The translations under genes were made by a program, and so were the position numbers. Under the pieces are notes generated by a model. The model saw only the letters and a program-made list of their open reading frames with translations, searched no databases and was not told the DNA's origin. A stretch of 64,000 bases of DNA from contig NW_019091378.1 of NCBI RefSeq assembly GCF_001949145.1, positions 893,273 through 957,272 on the forward strand. The letters are read 5' to 3'. This stretch comes from Acanthaster planci (Eukaryota > Echinodermata > Asteroidea > Valvatida > Acanthasteridae). This document shows positions 44,146 through 56,186 of the stretch, one piece after another. The first letter of the stretch is position 1. Each line of letters opens with the position of its first letter.

Positions 44146-46891
44146 TTTCACTTTGACCTTAACGGGCGTTTAGACTTGGTTTATTGTCAGTGGAAATTTG
44201 GAGGTAATTGTCATAACTTTTTCGTTGCTTCCATAAAGAAAGTATCTGAGCAACTTATGGTATAATATAGGCAAGATTTGACTCACCTCATTTTTTTTTC
44301 ATTTTTCAATCGTATTAACATTAGAGAGGGATTGAAATCGATTAAGAATGGAGCAGGCATGTTAAAACGTCAGCTTTTCCGATTTTGACTTTTTCCCCCT
44401 CTTGTTTTGTTTTCAAACATCGTTCTTAACCATTTTGACATGCTTCCACAAACATAACATCATTAAGGTCTAAATGACATTAATGTTGTTAAGGGCAGGC
44501 ATCTCGATTACTGCAATTTGCGTTTTCACGAAGAGATTCGGATAGGCCTACCTGCGCCTCAAACAAGTACAAAAAGTCGTGCCTGGAAAGTCGTAAAAAT
44601 ACGTCAGCTGCGAAGGGACACGCGCCGTTGCAAAATTCACATCTGCGCGCGTAAAAACACATTGAAAATAAGGGCGTCAAAGTAATGCAGGGAAACGTGT
44701 TTTCATGAAGAGAAGCGCTTTTTTACTGGTAAATGTTAAGGTATCTAACCATTGTGTTTTTTCTAAGTATCGGGTTCACGTAAAGGTTTAGGGCCTACCT
44801 CTCAATCAATGGCCAATCACAATGCGCGAAATCTGTCGACCCAATGCGCATTTGGAAATGGTCCCTTTCTGAAAATGGTGACATACCATTTGAGTTGAAG
44901 TTGATTTTTAGATGTGCACTGTATATCAACTTTCGGGTGTCACATGACTGGAGATCCCAAAAGAGGAGAATACAGGCCACGTTAGCCACGTCATAGGCTG
45001 CTGTCCGTGGATATGGCTTTTGCTCTCGTACGTGGAGCACCCCGCAGCTACGTACGATCCGTATAAATAAGCACTACCGTCCTGTGTTACGGTGTTTTTC
45101 CAGTTTTCTGAGTAATTGAAGGTGCTAACTCGCCAGAAACGGCATTTAAACCTTCCTTTTGGCAAAGGAGATTCATGCATTTAAAATTTTTTTAAAATCC
45201 AAAATTTGCCCTTCCCCCAACTCAAAACCTGGGTATGCCACTAGACTAGTGCACTAAATATAAAACTAAATATCGCTATAGATTCAATTTCGTTTGAGGA
45301 AGCGACTTTCTTTGCAGTCGTGTTTATGACTTCATCGAGGTGACACTATATTTAACATTGTTTATTTCATAAAAATTATGCATCCTTTCGTCGTGGGTCA
45401 TGAAATTATGCAATCTTTCTCTGCTTGTGCCACCAACAAAGAAATCGAAACAGCTGTCATAACCTGTCTGTCACAACCGATACCTCGGAATCGGTAAACA
45501 ACTGTGACGTGAAAGAGGGCGCTACAAAAGTCATTAGGCGCGGTGCGAAGTTATAGATGGCGCTCTGCCTAGTAACAGGGGCAAACGTTCGGTGCGCAGC
45601 GCATAGCTAGCTGTGTGTTAAGCGAGCGCGGCGCATAGGCTCCGCCTTGTGCGTAGTGCGATAGGGCAGCGAAAGTCACTGCTTGGTCACGTGAGCGCGG
45701 GCGTGGTCAAAGCAGCACGGAGGCTATAAAATGCGCGCGCAGGCAAGTACTATATCTAGTCGATGGCTTAGGGGCTAATCCTGAGGTAAGAGCAGCGCTT
45801 CCACTTTCAAGGAAATTTCGTTATTTTAATTAAGGAAATTTTTGCTTTCGAAGGAAATGAAAAATCTAAGGAAATTTTGAGGAAATGCCTAGAATCTAAA
45901 GTAATTCTAAGGAAACTATTAAATTCTGAGCAAATTCTATAAATATTCTCAAAATTAGCAGCAAAATCTACATTTCAAACTCTACAGTAATATTCTGTCA
46001 GATTCAGGATGACTGAAAACAAGACTATTAGAATAAACTTTCTGCGCGTGCACACAAGTTTGTCTGATGTCATCCTGATTTTTTTGTTCAAGACCGTGAG
46101 TTTGAGCATTATACTGACCTCTGCTTATCTTGGTACTTGGTTTCCTCCTGAAAAACATGCTGTAGGGATGTAGCAAACAAGCTCAGTAGTTTCGGTAGTA
46201 TATTAGGCTTTTTGGTGGTTAACTAAAAAATAAGGAAATCGGGAGGAAAATATGGAAATTTGGCTCTGGGGATAGAGAAATTTTCATTTTGACTGTGGAA
46301 GCACTGGGTAAGGGTCAAGAATCCTGTGCAAGGGTTAAAGTCACCTTGCCTAGTGTGACTGTGCCTAATTCCCGAGTGGTGCGTGTGTCGTTGAGGGGCT
46401 CGGTAGGTTGAGGGGTTAATTGGTTGTGCAGTATAGTTCCTGATAGGACCTTCAGTCGATGTAAGGGAGGATTGCTATCTCGTGACGTGAGTTGCGTGTA
46501 GTGCAGCCCTGACAATAAGCCCTGTAGACTTGCTAAAGTCCCTTATTCAGCACTGGATCCCCACAATTAATTGTGGTGTTCGCTGCTCTGGGCGACGTCC
46601 AGTCACGTTTAATTCACGGACGTGTATAATACAATCTGAACTCGCAATGCCCTTAATCAGCTTATAGAGACATGGAATCCACTCGCGGCCATTTTACCCA
46701 GCCAAATACAAAGCTTTCCAGGCAATGCCCGCCATTGTTCTTCCTGAGGTCAATAGAAGGGAGCCAACCCACGCTTTTGTAATCGACTCGGTAAAATGGC
46801 GCTGGTTGGCTTCTTTTTCATACAAAGGCGTTGCAAGTCCAGGTTTTTTTATATACGTCTGCGGTTTTAATCACACAGTCTCCCCGTCAAT

Positions 46892-46908
46892 AGCGCCCTC
46901 TACTGGTG
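46892..46908 (-). promoter_or_regulatory. Strong CTCF-like motif
   Basis: The minus strand reads CACCAGTAGAGGGCGCT, which fits the bilaterian CTCF core consensus CCASYAGRGGGCRS at nearly every position. Binding is inferred from sequence only. Confidence 0.5.
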
Positions 46909-47615
46909 TATTGGTTAAGTGTGACCGCGATTGAAGGAGTGTTAATGAATAAATCAGCCACTTTGATTGCTCTATATAAGTCAGGTGCCCAGGCGAAGTT
47001 TATTTCAAGTCAGGTCTGTCCAAAGTGCGTCTCTAAGTTTTGACCAATCAGATTAGGCGTCATCTCAGCGAAGACCAGAGATCATTGAACTTTCTTGGGG
47101 GACGGTATACTTCGGTCCCAACGGCCTCGTCCCCAGCCGCTCAGGGACTCTCCGGTATGTGACGTCCGACGCGTCGCGCCTCGAGGAGGAGGGCGCCCTC
47201 GCCTTCGTCCGAGGGGCGCGGCACCACACAACACACAGGGCAAAGTTTACACTTAGAACTTCTTCGTTCACATAACTAGTGTATTTCGCACCAACAACCG
47301 AAAGCATCCTTTGCAGTTTGCCGGAAGTACAAGACCTACACCTCTAACACGATCAAAAATTAATGTACAACCTGAAATCGTAATGGCAACTGAATATGGA
47401 TGTTGTTTGGCACTGGGGAAAACACAACATGATTTATTTCTGATGGATAGTATGGAGTGATGGAAAAACATTATTTCGTCACTTGTGCACCAAAGTTCCT
47501 GCTTGTATATCCGTGGCCAAAGGCCAAGGGAAAAAGAACCCTCTTGGCTTTTTGTCTTGTATTTCTGAACTTTCAAGCGGACTCGAGGCGTAGTCTTATT
47601 GTTGTATAATTAATG

Positions 47616-47700
47616 GAATGGAATCGACTTTAATGGAATCGATTATTCGATATCACTTTAATGGAATCGATTATTCGATATCACTTTAATGGAATCGATT
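47616..47700. repeat. 28-bp tandem repeat
   Basis: Units of ACTTTAATGGAATCGATTATTCGATATC repeat about 2.5-3 times, the first unit shortened. Confidence 0.8.
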
Positions 47701-48903
47701 ATTATGATTATCAATGATTGATTATAGGATGTTATTTCTACAATAAGTACCTATACTTTTAATGTAGATTACTTGTTAAACGCTTTTGAATATGAATTAT
47801 TATGGAAAATACATATTAGAATAAATAATTAGATCATGGTTCATTGTTATTTAAAAACAGTTTCATTCGTTATGATTTATTGCCAAGTTTATGGGAACGA
47901 GTGCGAGAATCTGTTTTTTGAGGTTCGTGAATCGTCACCCCACTGGCAAATCTTTAATGGTCACATTGGCGGGCTTTCGGTCGAACGTGCTTCAGTTTGT
48001 TCAGTGCAAAGAGCAATACAAATTTACTTGCAAAATTGCGTGGAAGTGCACAGGGCAATCTAAACCTTTCCAGTGGCAATAATGCGAACATTGATGTCCT
48101 GGTCGGTATTTCTTGAAGGTGACCAAAAGGTCTTGTAAACCTGTGCACCATCGTCACGTCATCACACCCCCGTCGGTGGGGTTGGGAAGCTGAACAGTAC
48201 ACTGCACTGCAACCTCTTTAGGGGGTGGGGTCTGGTTTACGCTCATTTGATTTTCATATTCGTGAGCAGTCTCATATAAAGTTGAAACCAATATGCAAAT
48301 AAGGAACATTAAAATTGGAAACAGTATTACTCCAACAGACCAATCAATTACATGTAATTAAACTAAACGTTCAAGTTTACGCACACAACATATCTGACTG
48401 ATTGGAGAGAACACATTTTGGCATCGTCAATTCAAAGAGGATAAAAACAAGCTTTAAATACGAAAAAAAATCTAGGAAATTCACGCAAAATTACCTTTTC
48501 TCAATGATAAGTAGATAATATCATCTCTGCAATTTCCAGTATTACACTTTATAATGTTAAATCAAAATGGAAGCGGGGAGAACTTGTTTTAAAGCGAAAG
48601 GAAACCGAACATTTCAAAGCAAACGTGAAAGCATAAAGGCCGAATACAAGTTGGAAAATCCATAGAAAGTTTCTACACTGCTGTATCAAAGCAGGAAACT
48701 TTCTTCCTGATGATAAGCATTGAGTACGCTGAGTTTGATTAACGACGGAGTTACCAGGAAGCTACACGGTTGGAAAATCCCCCATTTGTTTCATTACGCT
48801 TCCCTTGAATTCAATAAGAAGAGACTGCCTTGTGGAAATCAAACACACCGACTCGCGATCTACAGCCGTCGACCGTCTCCCTCCAGTTCATCGAGCTGTT
48901 AAG

Positions 48904-51900
48904 ATGAAACTCTTTGCTTTCGTGTGCGTAACTCTCGCGTGTGTCGCTGCGGAAGCGAACGAAGACCGCGCACCGACCGTCGGATCGTTTGACTTCGGCA
49001 ACGAGTGGGACGATCAGACAGTCGAAGGTTGGGACGAGGAACACAAACAGGCCTGGAAGACTGGAAATTCGCTGCTGGTACCTAACGCAGGTAAGCATCC
49101 TAATCATACATCCAATTACGTGTACATAGTCACTTTTACATATCTATCATCTCTTCATGTAGATTTTCGTTTTTAATCAAAGATCAGGCCGATTATCCAT
49201 CGTCCGCACAAGGGCGGATCTAGAATTTTTTTTAGAGGGGGAGGAGATTAGGTTTTACGGAGGAAAGCCATTTGTTAAAAAACATTCTTTAAGCAACCTT
49301 TCGAACTGTTCCAAAGGGTGATAAGTTAGGGATGATGTGTTGCACGCTTTGGGAACGAAGGGAATTAAGGGTCTCTAACTTTCGCTCATATTTTACAAGA
49401 CACAAACTTGTCCTCTTTTTGGAGGAGGGAAAATAGCCCTGTCCTCCCAAGCTGAACATTTGCACCATGTGCACGCGCACAGGGCGAAGGATTGGTCTAG
49501 CTGCGTGCAAGATAACCGAAGTAAAAGTACATTTCGAACAAGTAAAAAAAATCTCAAGATCAATTTACTTTTAGTTTTAGTTTTCATTCTGTGTGTTTTG
49601 AAAAGGATTTTCTGGTATATATTTATGGGCATTTGTATATCCTAGCTGGATGCAACATTTATGAACTTGTCAAGGACACATTTTTATTTCACCTTTTCAC
49701 AAGTGCCATACCATATCCGTGTTTCGTCATTTTAAATTTTTCTATGAAACTATTCCTTTTTTAGAAATAGTTCAGAAACGACATTTTTATTGCATTCGGT
49801 CCATCTGTGTATTCACGGTCGTTTAAAGTTCAAGTTTCTTTCTATTTGTACCGCATAGAAGCATGCAGGGGCAGATCCAGGAATTTTTTTTCCGGGGGGG
49901 GGGGTCAGGCCGGGCATTCTTTTTTTAACGTCTCATTTTCGTGGACAAGCGGAAACGATAATGAAGCATTATATTACATAATTATTGTTTACAATGGTAT
50001 TGGTGGACTAACTTTAATACTTATTTTTTTAAAATTATTTTTCCCCATTGTTTTAAACCTTGTTTTGTGGTCTCAGAGCAGGGGGGGGGTTGACTGCCGT
50101 ATGAATTCGTTATGAAGAGGATTTATGTGTGTATAATTGTAAATATATCCGCTGCATTTCACACCCTCGGTTTTGTCCCTTAACTTCCAATCGCAGTCAG
50201 GGGCGGATCAAGGATTTTCCAAAGGGGGGGTTGACCTAAAGCAACACTGGTATAATGCCTGGCGTAGCGCGAAGCCCTTACGGCGTGGGGTCTGCGGCCC
50301 GCTTAAGGGCTCCGGGAAAGTTTGGATTCTAGGCGGTGTGCGGAGCAATTTTCAGGCCAAAACGAGCAACAACATCATTTTTTTTTTTTACTTTTTGTAA
50401 ACTTGCCGATAAAAAAATTCAGGGTCGCGGCCGTAAAATTACTGGGTCCCTCCCTCTTTTGTTTTTCTTCCCCCTCGCTATTTTTCTTTTCTTTTTACTT
50501 TTTTGGGGTTTTTGGTGAAAAAGGGAGTGTGCGCCCCCCCCCATCTGCCCCTGGCAATCATACGCCATTGAAATTGAAATGTACGTGCAATATCGGTGCA
50601 AAAATAGCGCCGAACAAAAAAATGAACTTTGCAGTCTTGGAGATTGCAGAGTGTTCTGCGAGCGACACTGTGTATAGCTCGGGCAACCAGTGCAGCAGTG
50701 TGTGACGTCAATGAAAATACCCTATGGCTACCTTTGCCTTTCATAACTGTTGTTAACGGAATTTCTGTCACGGAAGTCATACTTATTTTGATGGGATGTG
50801 TTTGCTGAAAGTAACTTTCACTTTCGATAGACATTTCGGGGACCACTAAAAAAAGATATAGGGCTTATTGTACGGTACAACGTGCGTTCATTGCCATCGG
50901 GAACTCAGCGAATTATTCCTTCAAAAATAATAACAATAATCTTTTTTTCTGACAGATCCTATGTCCTCTATCTATGTGACCTGAACCAGATTGAAAGGTC
51001 TTTTCCGTTTGGTCATGCGTATCATGAGACGCGGCGAAGCAAGTTTGTGTTTTACTTCCGCGACATCGCGGCGGTCCCTCAGTATTAGGTAACAGGTAAC
51101 CGGACATGCGCTGTGTACTGGACCATAATCACCAAGGCTGTACCACTCTGTAAAAAACTAATGCCCGGTTCATTCGCTTTATACTACAAAATACCGGCAG
51201 CAAAATCCATCGCAGCTTTATTAATGCCCGACACGCAGCGTAAAGTATCATTGGAATTTCAACATGTTACTTTCATCACTTAATACATGCATGAAGTTTG
51301 ATGATTTCATTCTTTCCCCAATAGCTCTTCGTAGCCAGGCGTTTAGCTGCTCTTGTGAAAGTGGCGAATGCCAGTGCTGTTTGGAGTTCACCCTGGTCGG
51401 GAAAACATTCAGGGGTAATTATACCGCCGTATTTTAACCATTGAGCTTTCGGTAAGGGGGTGGGGCAAAGTTACGCCCCCCCCCACTTATTTCACGCACA
51501 CTAAGGTCAAGCCGACACTTCATAGCCTAGTCCCACACACAAAATTATCAGCTCCTATCTTATCACATTAAGTATACTGCCATTCCCTTGCCCTTGGAAA
51601 GTTTCCCTCATTTAATTTGCGAAATGTTACATTTCAAACACGCGTAAACACTAAAAGTCAGCAAATCTAAAAAAAAATAGTGACGCGCTTTTGCATTCTT
51701 ATTGTATATCTGACTAGACATATGTCTTTCCTGTCAACGCGTTTTTCTTTCGTAACCTTTTCTAAACTCACATTTTTCATGTTCTATAAATCATTTGGTG
51801 ACAGCCTGTCTGGTGGCGTATTTCAACGATGATGGGATCGGTATTGCAGTGGTGATCAACTCCTTTACTATATTTCGCCATTCCTTCAGCGGTAAGATTC

Positions 51901-53207
51901 TGAAGCTCATGGGAAGCTAAGCTTTGTTTCACTTTCGGTAATTAACAAACACGACAATAATTAGAAACTCTATTAAGAGTTGTTGAACAGTTTGAGGTTC
52001 GGGGAAACCGCAAGGGTTAGAACGTGTTGCACAGCCAGTCCTGTTGGTCGGTCGGTGTAATCGATCCGCCAACCAAATTTATCAGACACCTGTTCATATT
52101 TCGGCTTCATTCGGAGATACAGAAATTCTACAGGGCAAAGACAGTAGATCATATCAAAAACACTTTAGTTTTTACTCCCGTCCTCTGATTCGTGAATCGC
52201 ATATCATCATGTGACAAGAATCTTGCGGACTAATGCATGGCGCTCGAAAACAACAAGCAAACCAAAACCACCTGTGCAGCAGAGCCGTACGTCAGTTAAG
52301 CCCATCAAAACCGCGTAAAGGCGCCTTTCCAAATGAACGTTTTTGGAGTGCGTTGCGTATACGACGCGTTTATGCGTTTCACCTTCACGGACACAAAAAT
52401 CGACTCCATTAATACAACACACGTGTGCGTTGTGTGCGGCCGTCGCAATCGCTCCGAGAGCCATTCTGACGGATATGCAACGCTTGGAGCAAGTGTTGAT
52501 GCGCATATGCGTGGAAAGGCGCCTTAATCCAGCTATTCACATTTTATGGCACACGGCTAACGACAAACGCAAAGCAGCACTCCTTCTCGATGAAGGCCTC
52601 CTGATCACATGAAGAAAGTTCTGAACTCGTTCGTGATACTAGAGTTTCTGATATAGAAACATATAAGATATGCTGGCAAAGGATAAAAGCAATTTGCAAG
52701 ACACAACACCACGAAAAGCACGGCATGACGTACGATGACGCGACGTGACGCACGACGCAACGGGCGACGCTAAGACAACCGCGTGACGACGAAAGACAAA
52801 CAGTAGTCCATTATATACACGGCATGTTAACCTGTGCCAGCTTTTAACGGGTGTTATGTGTTGGGTAGATTGTTTTCTTGTCACAGGGAGAACCGGAGAA
52901 GGAATCCCGAACCCTAACTTTGTTTGATAGGCCTACTTGTGTTTACCTATGTACAGAGACGAAAAACGAACTGACGTACTGCGGGACACTCCTGGGGAGA
53001 GAAGTCTGCGCCGGGCTGACCGACATCAGTCTGGAGACCAACTCTGTCTCAGCTCGCGGCACAGTCCGAATTGGCGAAATCGTCAATGCCCAGTCCGAGC
53101 CATTTACCCTTCCCTTCAGTGACTCATTCAACGGGGTGCAAGGGGGAGGACACGCCCCTGCGCATGTTGCCTTTTTGGGGTTCTTTTGTGCTTTTTTGTT
53201 TTTCTAG
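48904..53207 (+). CDS. Secreted, probably GPI-anchored DUF4773-type protein, paralogue B
   Basis: Exons 48904-49090, 51325-51414, 51805-51891 and 52957-53207, all phase 1 as in paralogue A, total 615 nt (204 aa). A signal peptide (MKLFAFVCVTLACVAAEA) precedes an acidic Trp segment (NEWDDQTVEGWDEEHKQAW). Exon 2 has CSCESGECQCCLEF; exon 3 ACLVAYFNDDGIGIAVVI; exon 4 YCGTLLGREVCAGLTDISLETNS. The C-terminus has a Gly-rich segment (NGVQGGGHAPAH) followed by a hydrophobic tail (VAFLGFFCAFLFF), a good GPI-signal candidate. Introns 1 and 3 (2234 and 1065 bp) are much longer than in paralogue A and hold transposon remnants. The frame is open upstream to 48805, but the ATG at 48904 is preferred because the signal peptide begins there. 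Confidence 0.75.
49205..50553. mobile_element. Cluster of CAGGGGCGGATC-type MITE remnants in intron 1 of paralogue B
   Basis: Three related left ends occur within 1.4 kb: AAGGGCGGATCTAG near 49205, CAGGGGCAGATCCAGG at 49866, and CAGGGGCGGATCAAGG at 50198. The last pairs with an inverted end ATCTGCCCCTG at 50543-50553, giving a 356-bp element. Target duplications are not clear. Termini are hAT-like. Confidence 0.55.
52319..52524. mobile_element. PIF/Harbinger-like MITE with TAA target duplication
   Basis: A 206-bp element in intron 3 of paralogue B with inverted ends AGGCGCCTTTCCA and TGGAAAGGCGCCT is flanked by TAA at 52316-52318 and 52525-52527. A three-base TWA duplication is typical of PIF/Harbinger. 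The interior is GC-rich and non-coding. Confidence 0.65.
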
Positions 53208-53951
53208 ATTAATGAAGTATTACAAACAGGATAGTTTGACACTGAACAGCCACTGGATCACTGATATAACCTCCGATGCTTTTAGATAATCAGTGCTATC
53301 AGAAAGTGGAACATTACAATAGCCTACAATAGCACTTGAGCTCTTTACGGCTGTAGACCTTTATCATGATGCCGCCATTTTTGTCTTGTTCCCTGTGAAC
53401 CCACTGTCAATAGTAAGACAACTTCACATACTGATAAAGGTGTAACAGTTACCTGAGTTCCACCTAAATGGAAGTCACGAGATCAGTTTTACACAGTCAC
53501 TTCAATATTCATTCACCGTTGTAGACGCTCACGCAATGTGTAATGCTCGCGTCTAAATTTGAAGTTACTTTTAAAAGAACCAGCTGATTTTTGTGTCAAC
53601 AGCCGATTAGTTCGCAATGACAATACTTTAGTCGAGCCCATCAGTTTAGCCTGATAGCAGAGGGCACAGGGCCGTGTTCATGAATCAATTAACACAAATT
53701 AATGAACAATTAATAATCAATATGCCCCCACACGCGAACTATTCATGGCCGCTGGAGAAACAAAGCCCCCCTATCCTCCCCACGCTGGCCCGAGTTAACA
53801 TGGTGCAATCCGTTCCGCTGCACAGGCAACTGAATTTGCAGCATAGCTCAATGAACACAATTTCTCCATTATCTGTGCTATTAGCCCTTTGCATTTTTAT
53901 GGAATGAAGTGTAATCTGTATGATCAAAAAAGCCAGAGGCATTAGTGGNAA

Positions 53952-54994
53952 TATAGTTTAATTTTCGTTTTTGCCGTAAATATGACGTAGTTATACACAT
54001 GTATTATCACAGGTTTCAATCATTAAAGTTCAGAACCCCCGTTCCTTATAATTGCATTATATATTGCTTGTCTCAATTACTTGGCTAGTCTTTCGGCTGA
54101 TTATATTTCTCCCTTTTTATTAAAAAACAGACTTGAAATATCCAGCCATGCTTCTTCTCTTTTTGGGTATTAAAACAACGGTACTTTTGACATAACGAAA
54201 GTATCAAAACGACGTTATTTATACGCAAACAGTTACGATCAAGCCAAAACGCTCGTGCTGAAACCATGGGGAATCAAAAGTTGACTATTTGCTCTTCAAG
54301 GTTTAAGGTCCGTTAACGCACTGACACATCTTAAAAATCCAGTCTCTGACATGTGTGCGGAATTTTCGTTCAAACCCCCCCCCAGTCGCCAGGATAACAT
54401 TCCATTAGACTTTACTACACTTCAAAGTTCAGCGCACCACCAACAATAAATAAAAACATTCTCTCCAGTTTATTCAGGTGTCTATAGATGATACAAAACG
54501 ACATTCATGGAAGTATAACCAGAAGAATAAGTGTAGAACTTTTTTGTACTTACAGCACTTTGAATAGCTAACTTCGGCATTTCCCGGCCGTGGCCTCAAA
54601 GTCTTCGTGCGCAATCGTCACGTAATCGCCAGATTTCTGCGTGCTAGGGGGCGCTGTTCATGGTACAGCTGGATCATGCTCGACTTTGCGATTTTGAGCT
54701 GAAACAGCTGGAACCATGCTTGAAACTTCACTTCTCTATTTCTGCAGATGAAAAGGTTTCTACCCACCCAAGTGGGGTGGCAGTGCGGTAGCATCCCCAT
54801 TCTGAGATTCGGAAGCTCATGCTGGCGTGTGTTACCCCTGCTCCTACGCCGTTAGATTCGGCGGCAAAATTCAGAGTGAACCCAGTCATGTGGCACCGGT
54901 GTGTTTGCCGCCACCAAGTGTCTCATCATGCACAGCCTCTGTCTCATTTTCTTTCGCTCTGTATAATCCACCTCAACGGGGGGGGGGGGGGGGG
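53952..54994. repeat. ~1-kb direct duplication, copy 1
   Basis: Begins ATATAGTTTAATTTTCG right after an N (53949) and ends in a poly-G run before another N (54995). Copy 2 (54997-56186) repeats it in the same orientation with small indels and substitutions. Contains a CTCF-like GCTAGGGGGCGCTG at 54643-54656. No coding frame is conserved between copies. Confidence 0.85.
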
Positions 54995-54996
54995 NT

Positions 54997-56186
54997 ATAT
55001 AGTTTAATTTTCGTTTTTGCCGTAAATATGACGTAGTTATACACATGTATTATCACAGGTTTCAATCATTAAAGTTCGGAACCCCCGTTCCTTATAATTG
55101 CATTATATATTGCTTGTCTCAATTACTTGGCTAGTCTTTCGGCTGATTATATTTCTCCCTTTTTATTAAAAAACAGACTTGAAATATCCAGCCATGCTTC
55201 TTCTCTTTTTGGGTATTAAAACAACGGTACTTTTGACATAACGAAAGTATCAAAACGACGTCATAATTTATACGCAAACAGTTACGATCAAGCCAAAACG
55301 CTCGTGCTGAAACCCTGGGGAATTAAAATTTGCTCTTCAAGGTTTAAGGTCCTGACACATCTTAAAAATCCAGTCTCTGACATGTGAGCGGAATTTTCGT
55401 TCACCCCCCCTGTCGCCAGGAGAACATTCCATTAGACTTTACATTTCAAAGTTCAGCGCACCACCAAATTTAAATAAATAAAACCTTCTCTCCGGTTTCT
55501 TCAGGTGTCTATAGATGATACAAACCGACATGCATGGAAGTATATCCAGAAGAATAAGCGTAGAACTTTTGTATACTTACAGCACTTTGAATAGCTAACT
55601 TCGGCATTTCCCGGCCGTGGCCTCAAAGTCGGTTCGCAATCGTCACGTCATTGCCAGATTTCCCGTGGTAGGGGGCGCTGTTCATGGTACAGCTGGATCG
55701 ATGCTCGACTTTGCGATTTCGAGCTGAAAGAGCTGAAACAGCTGGAACCATGCTTGAAACTTCATCAAAACGGTGCAGTTCAAGTTTCGGCAGCATTCAC
55801 TCCTCTATTTCTGTAGATGAAAAGGTTTCTAACCGCCCAAGTGCGGTGGCAGTGCGGCAGTATCCTCATTCTGAGATTCGGAAGCTCATTCTGACGTGTG
55901 TTAACCCTGCTCCTAGCCGGCCTGTTAGATTCAGCGGCAAAATTAACTGAGTGAACCGAACCCAGCCAGTCATGTGGCACCGCTGTGTTTGCCGCCACCA
56001 AGTGTCTCATCATGCACAGCCGCTCGTCTCATTTTCAAGAGGCCATACATGTCGAACGGGGAGGGGAAGTGAACACCCGGGTCCAATTTCATTTTTCTTG
56101 TTTTGAATGCCACCCTCTAAACACCTTACATTCCATTTTACACTTCTTTCGCTCTGTATAGTCCACCTCAACTGGGGGGGGGGGGG
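54997..56186. repeat. ~1-kb direct duplication, copy 2
   Basis: Same order of blocks as copy 1, ending in a poly-G run, with about 100 extra bases near 56037-56150 (after CTCATTTTC). Contains the equivalent GGTAGGGGGCGCTG near 55667-55680. Confidence 0.85.

Larger units (their letters stand above)
44146..48903. other. Spacer between the two DUF4773 genes
   Basis: No coding exon recognised. A CpG-rich block at about 45480-45800 contains GAGGGCGCT and a TATA-like CTATAAAATGCGCGCG (about 45723); a second TATA-like CTCTATATAAG lies near 46971, followed by a GC-rich segment to 47230. These may be promoters of unrecognised transcripts or remnants of a retroelement. A strong CTCF-like motif is at 46892-46908 and a 28-bp tandem repeat at 47616-47700. 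Confidence 0.4.

Noticed and set aside
47060-47260. Possible snRNA or other structured RNA in the GC-rich block
   Set aside because: No match to the U1, U2, U4, U6 or 7SK motifs I know; kept only as an unexplained GC-rich stretch.
48805-48903. Upstream in-frame extension of DUF4773 paralogue B
   Set aside because: The ATG at 48904 starts a clean signal peptide; the upstream codons look like 5' UTR.
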